Source: Cladophialophora immunda (lineage: Eukaryota; Ascomycota; Eurotiomycetes; Chaetothyriales; Herpotrichiellaceae). From it: a stretch of 64,000 bases of DNA. Below are positions 21,374-33,532 of the stretch, in pieces. Position 1 is the stretch's first letter; every line of letters starts with the position of its first letter. The notes below the pieces were generated by a model. The model saw nothing but the letters and a program-made list of their open reading frames with translations. It was not told the origin of the DNA and did no database searches. The translations under genes and the position numbers were made by a program. The stretch is from assembly GCF_000835495.1 (NCBI RefSeq), contig NW_015622542.1, positions 6,346,485-6,410,484 of the forward strand, in the 5' to 3' direction.

Positions 21374-23981
21374 TTATACCTCTTTGCACCATTTCATCAA
21401 GGTTTCACCGGCAGAGACGGTATCGGACCTTTTTCTAATCGCCCACGCAATCTCATCAAGAGTCACGTCCAGCCTGAACATTTTGCTTGTTATACCATCA
21501 CCCCCGAGCCCTTCGTCGCCCAGCCTTCCGGCGCCGCTCGGGCCGCCCACCCCTGAGTGCGGCACAATGAATTGCCACTGCGCCAGATCCTCCCACGCAG
21601 CCCTCGCAGTGTCCTTGCTCCACGATCTCAGGCCCGTACCCGTGAGAGCCCCGGATTTCGTGAACGAAAACGACGATGAGCGCTGAAGCTTGGAGCGAGT
21701 GAGCAGCTCGGTATATTGCTTGTGGACGAGCGTGAAATTCGTGGTTGTGACGTCGTAGATCGTCTCGAGACGCGCGGCAGAGATGAGGAGGGACAAATGG
21801 AGAATGGGCAGATGCGGGAGGAGGTCCAGCAGCGAGGGCGGCGAGCTTGTTGTGTCGGCGATAACGGGTGGACGGGACTGGGAAAGGCTGTCGTCACCGA
21901 CTTCGTTCTCCGCAGGCAGGGATATGGTAGCAACGGGGATGTACAACGCCGCCAGCATGTCCGGAATGGATTTCGTGCCGTAGAAGATTTTCTCCATGAC
22001 TGCTTGTGTGGAGGACGCAGGGAGGAGCTTGGTCTACGCGGATTTGCAGGTCAGGAAGGTTTCGCTCTTCTTATCTCGCCCCCCCCCCAGAAGGAGCAGG
22101 AGGATGCGGTCCAGGACTCACCTTGATGTAGTCGTTCCATTTTCGCCTCCAATCGAGGTCCTCCTTCGTGACACCCAGTGCGTCCTTCCCATCAACCGGC
22201 AAGCACAGCACACCCGTCACGACTTCCGCGAAGGCAACAAGACTCTTCACGCTGGGGACGTGCAGCCAGCGGTGGCTGAAGCGACTCTTGACCCTCTTCT
22301 CCAGACAGTCGACGATATCCATGCGCGTGGAGCAGCCGATCACCGCGATGGGGGCCTTCCGTGCCTGGGCGATGTCGAAGAGGTTGTAGAGCAATGTTTG
22401 TCGTGGGTGGGTGGTGAAAAGGTCGAATTCATCCAGGACGAAAATCACACTTTTGGACGCGTGGTTTCCTCCCTCAGCCTTTCTTTCCGCCGTGCTGTTA
22501 TCAAGGGCCATAGAGTCGAGGTCGCCAACCAGCTCCTCCGGGTGACTCAACAGACTCAACAGACTCGCCATCGTGTCAGCGTAACTGCTCACTTCCCCCG
22601 TCTCGTCCTCGGGCACCGCCATCTCCCTGCCCAGCTGGCGCCATATTTCCCTCAGCGCCAGTTTGTCATCAGTCTGGAAGAAGCCGTTGAGCTTGACGAC
22701 GTGAAAGTCGCCGCCATGGGTTTTCCCCAAGGCATCCAAGGCGTGTCGGATGAGGAGAGATTTTCCGCTGCCGCGGGAGCCAAGGAGGAGGAGAGAGTTG
22801 GATTCGCCAGATGCTACCGTTGCAGTCAAAAGGGTATTTAGAGTTGTAAACTGGGTCTGCAGATGGGAGGGGACAGGCGAAGGTGAGAATGAGAGGTCGT
22901 CGCTGTGGGTATCTGTGATACGAGAGAGGATTTGTCGTTTGACACTTGTGAGGTGTGGATCCTCGTCTTCGGTGGTATCGGCAGGGACATCTCCTGGTGG
23001 AGGAACTTCTGCGACATGAGAGCCTGAGATGATGTCGTTGATATCAAATGACTCTTCCAAAAAGGATCCCTCGTTCCCGGCATCTTCGTCTCCCGACTCT
23101 GAGTCTCCGTGTTCGAGAGCATCCTCAAGTTCTTCCTGGTCTACTGTGGGCTTCACCACTTTGCGGGTGTCGACGTGCTTTGATTGGTTCTTTCCGCTCT
23201 TCTTGCTCGAAGGGACTATGTCCTTGAAGCCGAGTTGCTCTTCAATCTGCCTCTGATCGTCATCCACGGCCCCCTCAAAAGCCACCGATTTACGTGGCCC
23301 AATCCGACCACCGCGACCGCGTCGAGACGGAGTTAGAATTCCTTTTGGTTGTGGTGATAGAACACTGGTTGGTGCGGTGACAGAAACCGGCTGTAATGAC
23401 ACAGACTCAGTCGAGGGTTTCCCATCAGCTGTTTTCCGTCGTTTAGATTTTTGTGATGGTGGTTCCGCATTGGCATGTTCGAGTCGTCGAGATGGTCGTC
23501 TTAAACGTGTGCTTGATCGTGGTCTTTCCGAGGTTGTGCTCTCCCCTTCCTCGTGTTCATCTTCTGCTCCAGGGACATGGAGGTCATTCTGTGGGTTTTC
23601 TCCGCCTTCCCGTACACCCTGGTCAATTGTCTTCCCTTTTGTCGAGTTATTGGGGGGGGCATCCGAGACTGGGTCTGAAACACCATTTATTGCCTTGGTT
23701 CTTCGGCCACTGCTCCTGCGGGGTGTGTTCCGGGCAGCATTTTCCTCGTCGTCCGGCTCAACGGCCTCATGTTCGCCAATAGCCGCAGACTGTTCATTCT
23801 CAGTATTGTGTGCCTCGTGCTCCGACACCCTTTTCCTCTCGTTCGACTCGACGGCCTTTGTCTCTCTTTGCGTCTCGTTCACAGACTCCGCAGGTGACGA
23901 GGCCAGCGTCCGCCTTCTCGTGGCATATGTTCCTGTTCGGCGTCGCTTCGAGGCCCGGGGGGAGGCGTCAAAATCGTCCAT
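21374..23981 (-). CDS. orc4: Origin recognition complex subunit 4
   Basis: AAA+ subunit of the nuclear origin recognition complex, which marks replication origins and loads MCM. Exons are 23981-22122 and 22033-21374 (839 aa); the intron is GTGAGT...CGTAG. The first 340 residues are long, charged and disordered, with basic patches (SKRRRT, RRTLASS, KSKRRK) likely serving nuclear import or DNA contact. The AAA+ core begins at about 370 with Walker A GSRGSGKS at 401-408 and Walker B VIFVLDEFD at about 512-520. An arginine-finger-side segment KRVKSRFSHR follows, as in other Orc4 proteins. The C-terminal exon is the winged-helix region, with an insertion rich in S, G and D. The long N-terminal extension is much larger than in yeast Orc4. 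Confidence 0.93.
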
Positions 23982-25297
23982 AGCTCGTCACTTGGGAGTG
24001 TTGACTAGACGTCGCAATTGACCTGGAACAAATTCCGCAGATAGACGCGCTACGCGTCGGCATAGTTTCCTTTTGAGAACGCGCGTTGTAGAGCGTGGTC
24101 CTGCAGGTTTTCACTCCAGAGGCACCTCAAAAAGCATCATTACCGTCGTGGCCAGCATCGTCGAGCAGGGCTCACTTTGGATGTCAGAACAAGGGATTTG
24201 CAGTATGGCCTGAACTTCACATAACATTCTCAGAAAAAAGGGGGAGATTGGCAAGTTTTTCAACCCGGAGTATATTGATATTGTCAGACACCATCTTTTC
24301 CCCAGGCCGTATAGCACAACCCGCACAGAATCGCGAAACTTGGCTGTCGGACAATCCAGCATTTCCAACCACTAGCATGCAAGCCACCATCTGGCACTCT
24401 TCGCGTAGTGGAGCCTGGATTTCAGCGAGGCCCGCCTGGCTGGGGCCTCCAGGGGAGGAGCTTGGGCGACCATCGAGGAAATCCGGGGTAAGGTCGTCAT
24501 CGACTTCACCCCTAACCTCCCTTTCGCAGGATCCCTGTTTGCGCAGCCCACAACGCCGGGAGAAGAGCTTCGGCGGGTTAGTTCCCAAGCACATCTACCA
24601 CCCCATGCAAGTTCCTACAGTATCATTCAAACTGATGCCCTTTCGTAGCTTATTTTTGCGAGCGAAGAGAATGGCCGAGCTGCAGGATTTGGGCGAAAAA
24701 TGAGCGCAACTGGCGGAGCTTGGTTAGATAATTACGCCGAAGGCAACCTACCAGCATCACCAGCACCCACCGGCATCCACAGGCACCCACAGGCACCCAC
24801 CCGCCTGGAAATGGCCCAATGGCCGCCATTTCGCTTCGCTTGGACACCCCCAGAATCGCATCCTCCCTCCCCAACCATCCCGCCACAGTCGTTTTCGCGG
24901 GGGCCGCAGCTCCTCATCCACTCATCCATCCATTCACCCATCATTCCACATGGCCCAAACCTCAATTGGCGCTCGCCGGTGTCCTTGTTGGGCCATGATC
25001 TCTGCCACAGATGGCATTTTTCTCGCTTAAGTGTCACCGCAATGACACCACCTGATGCAGGCCCCGGGGCCGCACAACGACAGACGCGAGATCCAAAACC
25101 CCAGTTTCCTCGCCCATCTCCATCTCCATCGCCAGCCCCAGCTTGCGCTTTTTCTATTGCCCTTCTCCGCCGGCATTACCGTCGACGTCGCCTCAACCTC
25201 GTTTTCTGCTCTCTACGACCGCATTGCGACTCCCAACATGCGAATCTAACATCTCAAACACCATGATCGGGAACAACCATCTCTCCCCAGCTTGGCA
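23982..25297. promoter_or_regulatory. Divergent intergenic region: orc4 and sugar permease
   Basis: 1316 bp lie between divergent starts. A short tandem (CACAGGCACC-like) occurs near 24768-24800. The last 250 bp before the permease are C-rich. Open frames such as 24095-24703 and 24700-25266 look spurious. Confidence 0.45.
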
Positions 25298-27217
25298 ATG
25301 AGCGATGCAAGCAATAATGCCGGCCGCGACCCAGGCGGCGATGGCGGCACCTACAGCTACAGAGCTTCCAGCGACAAGCCTCATCCCTCCGAGTATCTCG
25401 AGTTCGTCACGGCCCCCAGCCAACCAGGCTCATGCCGCCTTGAACCTTTGAAGACACAGAATGAGCAGCGGAACACCGCCAAATCTCCGACGGAGGACCG
25501 AATACACATTACACAATCCAATGATGATTTGTTTCACGGCCTCTCTGCGGCCATTCCTGGCCTGCGCAGTTTGTCGGTTGACGCTCGAGCCGCTACAAAG
25601 GCCGAACATGCCATGACGTTCTTGAGGGGCTGTCGGTTGTATCCCAAGGCGATCGCATGGTCGCTGCTCCTCAGCATGACCATCGTCATGGAGGGCTATG
25701 ACTTGACCCTCGTCAACTCGTTCTTTGCATTTCCAGTCTTCAGGCGCTCTTATGGCGCACCCCTCCACCCGCATGCCCCATCGAGTCAACAGGATTACCA
25801 GATTTCCCCCGCATGGCAATCTGGTCTCACTAATGCAGCTGTTGCCGGGGAAATTCTGGGGTTGATGTTTAATGGCTTTTTCACCGATCGTTTTGGCTAT
25901 CACAAAACCATGGTTGGCACTCTGATTTGGATGTCTCTGTTCGTGTTTCTTGCCTTCTTTGCTGTCGATATCAGGATGCTCCTCGCCGCCCAGGTTTTGT
26001 GTGGTCTGCCCTGGTAGGCAAACTGTCAACACCCAATGTCCTTCAAAGCTCATATTGACCCGACAAACAGGGGGTGCTTCCAGACTCTTTCGACCACGTA
26101 CGCGGCGGAGGTGATGCCGGTGGCTCTGCGAGCCTATCTCACGTCCAACGTCAATATGTGCTGGCTTATTGGTCAACTGTGCGGCGTGGCTGTCATCCGG
26201 GGCCTTGTCCACAACAATTCCGAATGGTCGTACCGCATACCCTTCGGTTTGCAGTGGGCGTTCGCGGTCCCCATCTTGGCGGGTGTGCTCCTGGCGCCCG
26301 AGAGCCCGTGGTGGCTGGTCCGACATGAGAAAATCGGCGAGGCGAAGAAGTCCCTGTTGCGACTGACCACCAAGGATTCCGACCCCGACTTCAATGCCGA
26401 CGAGACCGTGGCGATGATGCAGCACACGAACGAAGTGGAGAAATACCTGAATGGCGGCGGCGTGTCGTACCTCGACTGCTTCAAGGGGACCGACCTTCGA
26501 CGAACCGAGATATGCTGCATGGTCTGGTGCACCCAAGCCCTATGCGGCAGCACGATGACTGGCTACGCCGCGTATTTCTACGAGCAAGCCGGCTTTGACA
26601 CCGCCGACAGCTTCAACCTGGCCGTGGGCATGTATGCGGGCGCGATCTGTGCCGGAATTCTGGCCTGGTTCGGGATGCGCAAGATCGGCCGCCGCACACT
26701 GTACCTGGGGGGTCTGGTGCTGTCGTTCATCATCCTGATCGTGACGGGCATCGTCGGCACGTTCCAGGAGACGGACAGCACGTCGTGGGCGCTGGGGTCC
26801 TTGATCATCGTCCTGACGTTCGTGTACGACTTCACGGTGGGGCCCGTGTGCTACGTCCTCGTGGCCGAGATCCCGTCCAGCCGCCTGCGCGTCAAGACGG
26901 TGGTCATCGCCCGCGTGGCCTACAACGTGGTCAGCATCGTCACCAACATCATCACGCCGCGGATGCTCAACCCCGCGGCGTGGGACTGGAAGGGCAAGTC
27001 GTGCTTCTTCTTCGCCGGCACGACCCTGCTGTGTCTGGTGTGGTGCTGGTTCCGCCTCCCGGAGCCCATGGGCCTGACGTACATGGAGCTGGACATCTTG
27101 TTCGAGAAGAAGGCCAAGGCCCGCAAGTTCAAGGAGTTCCAGGTCAATCTGGCCAGCACGGGCTACTTTTCGCTCACGCAGACCCGCTCGGACAGCGTGT
27201 GGAGGGGATACCAATAG
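25298..27217 (+). CDS. MFS sugar permease, MAL (alpha-glucoside) type
   Basis: Sugar/H+ symporter family protein of 620 aa, exons 25298-26013 and 26071-27217; the intron is GTAGGC...AACAG and the junction reads CGLPWGCFQTL, a conserved MAL-family spot. Frames are open slightly upstream from a TTG, so ATG 25298 (MSDASNNAG) is the start. A roughly 120-residue hydrophilic N-terminus precedes TM1 (SLLLSMTIVMEGYDLTL). Sugar-transporter signatures include FTDRFGYHKTM after TM2, PESPWWLVRH after TM6 and RKIGRRTLYL after TM8. The GYD motif in TM1 is typical of maltose/maltotriose permeases, but the real substrate is not certain. The second half has very high GC at third codon positions, which opens long antisense frames that I reject. 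No maltase gene is adjacent. Confidence 0.92.
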
Positions 27218-29362
27218 TTCCGAAATTCTTGGACATTTTCTCGTTTTATAACCAAAACTTTTCCGTTCTCACTGCTTTTGTCCGTGTATGTGCACTCTAC
27301 TGGAAACGTGAATGGAGCCTCCCGAGCCCCATCATCGGCATCATCATCGTAGTAGGTCCAGTATCGGGAATCAAGTCACAGGGCCAATTAGAGTATGGGG
27401 ACTAATATCCTGCCTTGTGCCGCGAAGGTACAGACGGCCCCCCCTCCCCTCCCTTGAATGCGTCACCTCCTTCTCTTGGCGATGGGTGGTCTCACATGTC
27501 ATGAGATCCTGTATTGGACGACAAGAATAGACGGGTTGCTGGTCGAGTCAGAGTCGAGTCGAGTCGCCAGAGTGAAAAAAAAGGGGGAGGGAGGTGTTAA
27601 GGTTCTCGATCGAACGAATCGATAAAAGCTTGTCGTCGTCAGTCGTCGTCAGTCGTCGTGGTCGCTGTCGCGGTCGTGATCTTCAGGGGGTGGAAAAGGG
27701 GAATGCGAGAAAGTCAAAAAGGATCAAAGGTCATTCATTGTCTTGCAAGGTCAGGGGCGGGGACGCGTAACGGTCGACTGCCACTACTTACTAGCCAGCT
27801 ACCTACCCTAGCCACTTTGTTCCTCGACCCTAGGCCCAACTGCACTAAACTATTTATTCGAACTCTCAAACTCGGACCCTCACTACGGTACGGAGTACAG
27901 GGTGATGTAGGCGCTCGGTACAGATGGAGAAAGGTGGCGTTGAAGGGGGGGCCAGATCTTGGGACCTGCATACGAGTTGCTCGACTTACTCGGCACTCGT
28001 ACTCCCTCCATCCCCAACGCTAGAAGCTACTCCATCCTCTATCAAAAAGCAACCAATCGTCGCCACCACCAGAACCACCCTCTTCCCCATCGCCGTTACG
28101 AGTTCAATCCCTCGGAGAAAAAGAACAGAGTGGGCCGTTTCACAATCGAGTGGCACAGTGGGAACCCCAACCTTCTCCACCACCAGCGAGTCCACATGCA
28201 AGACCACAGCACTCCATCATCCTGGAGCATCGACCGTGCCCGTAGCCGCCCTGAGGCGTGCTGTGAGAGACGAAGAGATGATAGACGATGGACGGTGAAC
28301 ATGGCAGGTCACAAGGACAAGGCTGATCAAAGGTCAGAAATGCCATTGGATTCATTTGCGTTACGGATCTTTTGCCCTCTCTATCTATGTTTCGCGCGAA
28401 TACTGAACAGTCCCCTTTTGCACCCTTTCAACCAATGTCTGCACTCTCCTCTCGGACGACTGCTGCTCTCGCCAATGGCCCGGGCCATCACAAGCCCAGC
28501 TCCTCGCATTCATCCGTCAGTCAGGTTCCTCGATCGTGAACAGGCAGAACCGTGCCTCCGACCATAAGATGCCGGTACCGTTGGTGCCAGCCCCGTGCAA
28601 CACCCATGTCACCCTCCATTCCCAAGGGTCAACCTCCCTTGACTTTGATTTTGTCCTTTAGAAATATGTTCCCCATCTCGCAAAATGCTGAAGAGACCGT
28701 ACAATGCAAGCCCCACCCAAAAACGCCAGAAAACAACACAACCCCAAGCCGCCCGTCGAAGTGGGAAAAAGTGCCCAGCCTGTGTCGTGGCTGAACCATC
28801 ACAACAATCCATCTCAATCTTTCTCCAACCCTCCAGGTCCTTCCCACAAACATTCATTCACCAAGCCTTCTTGTCGTTCAGCGCTGCTGTCAAAAGCCTC
28901 CCTGTCGTCATCATTGAACGTGCTCAAGTAGAAACGTTCCGCCGTGGAACTTGCCATCATTTTCGCCGCCCGTCTAATGTTTTTTTTCCCCCGCCATGTT
29001 GACCGGATATTCCGCAAGTTGTGTAACATTAAATCCGGCGCAATTGGCCAGGTCCTTTGGAAATGCAATCCATTCACGCCGTTTCCATGCAGGTATGTGG
29101 CGGCTAAACCTGGATAAAGCTGTAGTGATGCAGGAAGTCTGCCGCAAGCAATATCCCCAGTTGAGGTCCACTGATCTATATGCATTAAAGTTTCGATAAA
29201 AAAGACATAAAAAGGTAATCGTCCAAAAGGCCGAGCTCATTTCGGGCTGTGTGGTGGTGAGACAACAAAACGTTAGCACATAGCGACGGGTTGGAAAACT
29301 GGCTGAATAGCGCAACAAGGACTGTAGTCGGCAAACGTTGGTGACGAGAAACAATGGGTGTA
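27218..29362. other. 2.1-kb convergent intergenic region
   Basis: Between the permease and the C2H2 factor 3' ends. It contains a GAGTC-rich run (27545-27562), three tandem 10-bp AGTCGTCGTC-like units (27631-27660) and a GTACGGAGTAC palindromic motif (27888-27898). Several frames of 70-200 codons are open but none resembles a protein. Length is unusual for a convergent gap. Confidence 0.45.
27631..27660. repeat. Tandem 10-bp repeat (AGTCGTCGTC), three units
   Basis: Three consecutive units, with one mismatch at each end of the array, followed by related GTCG-rich sequence to about 27680. Simple repeat; no coding role. Confidence 0.75.
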
Positions 29363-32300
29363 TCATCGATAGTCAGTGGAATGTGCTTGTCCCGCTGGCA
29401 TTGGCAATGGGCTGTCGCCAAGAGTGTGGAGAGGTCGGAAGAGCTGTTTCATGTCCAGCTCCAGGGTCTCTTGTGCATAATTTTCATCGATGTAGGCCAC
29501 ACTGCCCGGCTCTTCGCCTCGTTGGGCACCGTCGGTCCGACTCCATTCTCTGGCCTTCTTCAGCCCATGCAGCACTTGCCGCAGTCGATCGTCTGCAGAA
29601 AGCTGCCAATCGCGCGTTCGGTTTGGCTGCATGAATGCACGAGCGAGCCAATAAAAATGTACGCCATCCCGACAGAAGCCGATACGCTTGGGAATATGAT
29701 CACCATTTCCTGGAGGATACTGCAACGCATAGTCCTGGTCCCAAGCTTGTTTCCACCGAGCAAGAGCGGAATTGATCGATTTGTACATGTTGTTCGCGTC
29801 CTCTGGCGACACCTTTGGCTTTTTGAGACGTGTCATGGGGGAATCCGAGGAGCCGAAAAAATATCTTGAACGCTGGACCTGCCAGATTTCCACATGAAGC
29901 GCGTGGATAAGGATGAACTTGGAATAAACATTGGTGGTTCGCGGCTGCATGGTTACGGTAGTGCTATGCAAGGCACTCATTGCGTGGTGCATCTCCAATT
30001 GCTTCAGCCGGAGCGAGCCGTTCACGTTGATCCTCGCCTGAGCCTCCGCCCCACGAAGGCCGAGGGCTTGAGCACAGGTTTCGGCATCTGGAGCTTCCCA
30101 GGCCGCGTCGTCGCAAGGCAAGGGTAATTTGATCTCGGCCGACGAAAATTGGGGAGCCACATTGAAGTAGATGCACATGGCCGCGTCCCACAGGAAGACC
30201 ATGAACATCAGCCGCGACCGCTTTTCTTGTTCCACCCAGGAACGCCAATCCCAGCGCCACGGCTGGGCGGTTTGACCCGGTTGGAGGTTGTGAAGATAAC
30301 TGTAGCTATGACGATACTCTGGGCTAGCCAAAGTCAACATGCCGAGCTGTCGAACCAGATACAGCACTCGTTTGCTTTCAGCACGGGCAAGAGCTCTCTC
30401 GTCGGGACCTCCGTGCCAGACAAACAAGCTCTGAAGAATTTGTAGCGCGAGGAGTTCTTCAAACTCCGTGTCCCCAGTCATCGACAGCCGATTCCTAGCG
30501 ACTCCCGGCTCCAGGTGTTGTAAGAGTTGTGATGTACGGTCGATGCCAGCCTTGACAAGTTGCATCAGCGCCCGTACTTGAGGTTGAGAAATGCGATCAG
30601 AGTACACAGCCCCACTGCAGATGATGACGAGGATGAGACCGTCATAGGCGGTCAGGAAGTTAAAGGTCGGTAAATGAAGCCATGGGAAATGACCTTGAAA
30701 GTTCGGAAAGAGATCGAGAAAATGTTGGATGGCTTCGACGGTCAGGCAGGACCTCAAAAAATCATTTTGTGGGTCTCGGCGCGATTCCTGTAACCCCCCA
30801 GGGAAGACAAACGTTAATAGCGAGTTCACCTTGGCTTGGAACAAGTCTTGCCGAGATGCATGCAGATTCCAGAGAGGGGGTCCAAGCGTACCGTCAGCTC
30901 CAAGGCTCGTAGAGGGAATGTAGTAGCCATTCGATCCACCTTCATGGGTTTCATAGTCCTTTTTGACATCATTCTGGGATTGGTCATAACCACCGAACAT
31001 GGGGTTCATGTATCCCTCATTGCCACCTGATGGAAACATATGGTTCCAGTCATCCCCAATATGATGAGCGCCAGGCATGACATTGCGCTTATCCTCCCCT
31101 CCACCGGGCTGCATGCCATAATGATCGGGAGGTGTGGAATTGGAGTGATACATCATTTGGTTACTTCGGGCATTGTGCATCGACCACGAGTTGTTGGCAT
31201 TGGGGTCCATGCCGGCGGGTCCAGAACCAGGCTGCATGGGCTGCCCCGGACGCTGCATGTCGCCCGGGCCATTGGGCTGCATCGGATAGGCCATTCCAGG
31301 GGCAGGGGCACTCGTGGTCGGCGCCGAAGTGTTAGGCATGGCAGCAGTGGTGTATGGAGGGTTGGGCATGACCGCGTTTGGGGTGGTGGCACTTGCTGGC
31401 GAGGCAGTCGCCGCCTTCTGCTGGTTCTTTTTAATATGGGCAGCAGGGTTTGACAAGTGGCTTGCTCCCGTTGGATTGCCACGGCGAACCGAGCATTTCT
31501 GGAAATGCCGCTTCAAGATGTCACTTCTGGAGAACGTATCGTTGCACAGAACACACATGTACGGCCGATCACCAGTGTCTGCAAAATAGTTGTTAGCGTA
31601 CCCCCAAAATGACGATGAAAGGTGCATAAATCTTACGTCTCAGCATGTGCCGCTTCAAATGCTTCGCATGAAGATAAGTCTTTGTACAGTTGGGGCAAGG
31701 GAACTTTCCATCAGCATCCTTTTGAGGAACTGCGCTGCTCTTCTGGGAGCCATTAACACCGTTTGGCATCACTGGAGGGCGCCCTGGTGCGCTGGGCAGG
31801 ATGCCTCTTCGTCCTTGAGAGCCCACGACATGAGTTCGTGTCGGATCGCGTCCGACGTCGGTGGTCATGGTGGGCATGGGTTCGGGTTGGGACCACGCCT
31901 GACGATTGTCCGGCTGGCCATACACTGGCGCCAAAGAATCTTGACGCGGAGGGGCAGGAGCCAGAGGTTGCGGGTAGGCTTGACGCGGCTGCGGTGGCCC
32001 CTGATAAGCTTGTGGAGGAGCTTGTTGCTGCGGCTGCTGCTGCGCCGGGTTATGGGGTTGTGGCAGCGCAGACGACGGTGGTAGACCGCCCATGGACGTT
32101 TGAGGGGCCATGTATCTGTTTTCAGGAGCTGGCGATGGGACAGGCGCAGCGGTAGGAGCCGAGCTGTAACGCGGCAGGTCATTTCGGTACTGTTGGGCCA
32201 TGTAGTTCTGGTTGGCAGGCGGGAGTTGGGAGTAGTTGATGGGAGGGAGATGCGTGTTACTCTGGTACGGAGGCATGGCGTATGCGGAAGCCATGTTATT

Positions 32301-32372
32301 CGGATTGTACGTGGATTGAGGTGTTGCAACGTTGGACGATGTTGTCCTTGACAGTGACTGCCTAGGGTCCAT
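29363..32372 (-). CDS. C2H2/C2HC zinc-finger transcription factor, fungal_trans domain
   Basis: Nuclear DNA-binding regulator of 983 aa, exons 32372-31637 and 31578-29363. The N-terminal 220 residues are P/Q/Y-rich, including short glutamine runs, like an activation region. Finger 1 (226-246) is CPNC-x12-H-x3-H; the intron splits the codon of its last histidine. Finger 2 (253-273) is CVLC-x12-H-x3-C, so its fourth ligand is cysteine. RRGNPTGASHL follows, typical of this fungal family. After a P/M/N-rich linker, the fungal_trans middle homology region runs from about 480 to 760, with the helical motif EQEKRSRLMFMVFLWDAAMC. The architecture recalls S. pombe Klf1/Zas1-type factors, but I cannot name an ortholog. 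The 5' leader appears very long. Confidence 0.92.
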
Positions 32373-33469
32373 TACCCGATTTCAATACACCAGTGGAGTC
32401 GGCGAGCTCAATCGACCATTGGACGACAAAGCGCGGCGACGAGGGTGTAGGGACGACGAGGACGGTCGTGTCTCTTTGTTTTGAGGGTGGAATCGATGAA
32501 GTTCTTGGGGTCGATGCCGATTGACTTCAGTAAGGACAGGATGGTGTTGAGATTTTTCGATGGATTTCTGGGCCAAGGGCGTTTGGGAGGTTCGGCTGAA
32601 GAGGAGAACAAAGCCTGCAAGGTACGAAGGAAAGCCACAGAGGTCAGTAAACGGATTAGCGGAAGGGTGGATGTTCTGTTGTGAGCTGTCGAGACACGCG
32701 ACAGGACGGGCTGCGGGCTGATCGAGGTGAGGATGGCAGGGGAGTGGTTTGGTAAAGTGGAGGAAGTTGGGTGGGTGGGTTTTTTTGGGTGTGGAATAGA
32801 GGGAAGGGGGGAGGGAAAGAGTCACGTACGGGATAGAAGAAATTTTTGTTTTGAGGAACGCGCGAAAAAAAAGTACGAGGGAAGTGTTAAGATGAGGGTC
32901 GCCTGCTGGGTCCCCTCTTGGTGTTTTTCGCCCCAGTGGCCTGTCGGTGACTTGCAGGATATTCTTGCTGGCTGGGTCTGGCGCGGCAAGGTAGACGGTA
33001 GATAGGCGGTCGGCGTGCGTGGGTAGGGGAGTGGGAGAAAGTGGGAAGTGGGAAGGTTTTGTGTCTTGGGAGCTCCGTAGGATTGATTTTTTTGGGTTGG
33101 GGCGGCAGATGGACCGGGGGGGGGCGTACGTGATGATGATGTGGTGGTCTGGTGGTTTCCAGGAGGTCCAGGCAGCAGGTGATGGTTGGTTCGCCGAAAG
33201 GGAAAGGGAGGGTTTGAGAGGCGAAGAAAAGAGGTCAGAGAAATTTTTAACTCGGGAGGTGATGCCGGGCAAAAGACGGGTTGGAGCCTTTTTTTGCTCT
33301 GTTGCTTGGCTTGGCGGTTTCCCGGCTCAAAAGGAAGGAGATTGTTGTTTCGGAGGACAGGGCCAATCGCCAATCGTCGGTCGCCAGTGAGATGGCAAAG
33401 CGCGAGGTTGATTCGGGACTATGCTCAGAGGAGTAGGTGAGAGGCAAGAGGAGGTGGCATGGGACTGTC

Positions 33470-33532
33470 CGAGTTGGTGGTGGTGGTGGTTGGTTGCGGT
33501 GGTGGTGATGATGATGATGATGCTGATGATTA
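33470..33532. repeat. GGT/GAT trinucleotide run
   Basis: GTTGGTGGTGGTGGTGGTTGG-like sequence continues into a GATGATGATGATGAT-like run on the plus strand. Simple sequence in the outer part of the C2H2 factor leader or promoter. Confidence 0.7.

Noticed and set aside
22000..22841. 281-codon plus-strand frame opposite orc4
   Set aside because: Antisense of the AAA+ coding region; no independent family signal.
25430..26536. Long antisense open frame (368 codons, minus) across the sugar permease
   Set aside because: It runs through the permease intron and both exons, has no family-like sequence, and follows from the high GC third positions of the sense gene.
26540..27214. 224-codon antisense frame opposite permease exon 2
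   Set aside because: Composition is R/H/D/Q-rich as expected for the reverse of a GC-biased gene; no domain seen.
32382..33272. 296-codon frame (minus) directly upstream of the C2H2 factor
   Set aside because: S/P/L/T/H-rich translation of pyrimidine-rich DNA, with overlapping frames equally open; no domain.
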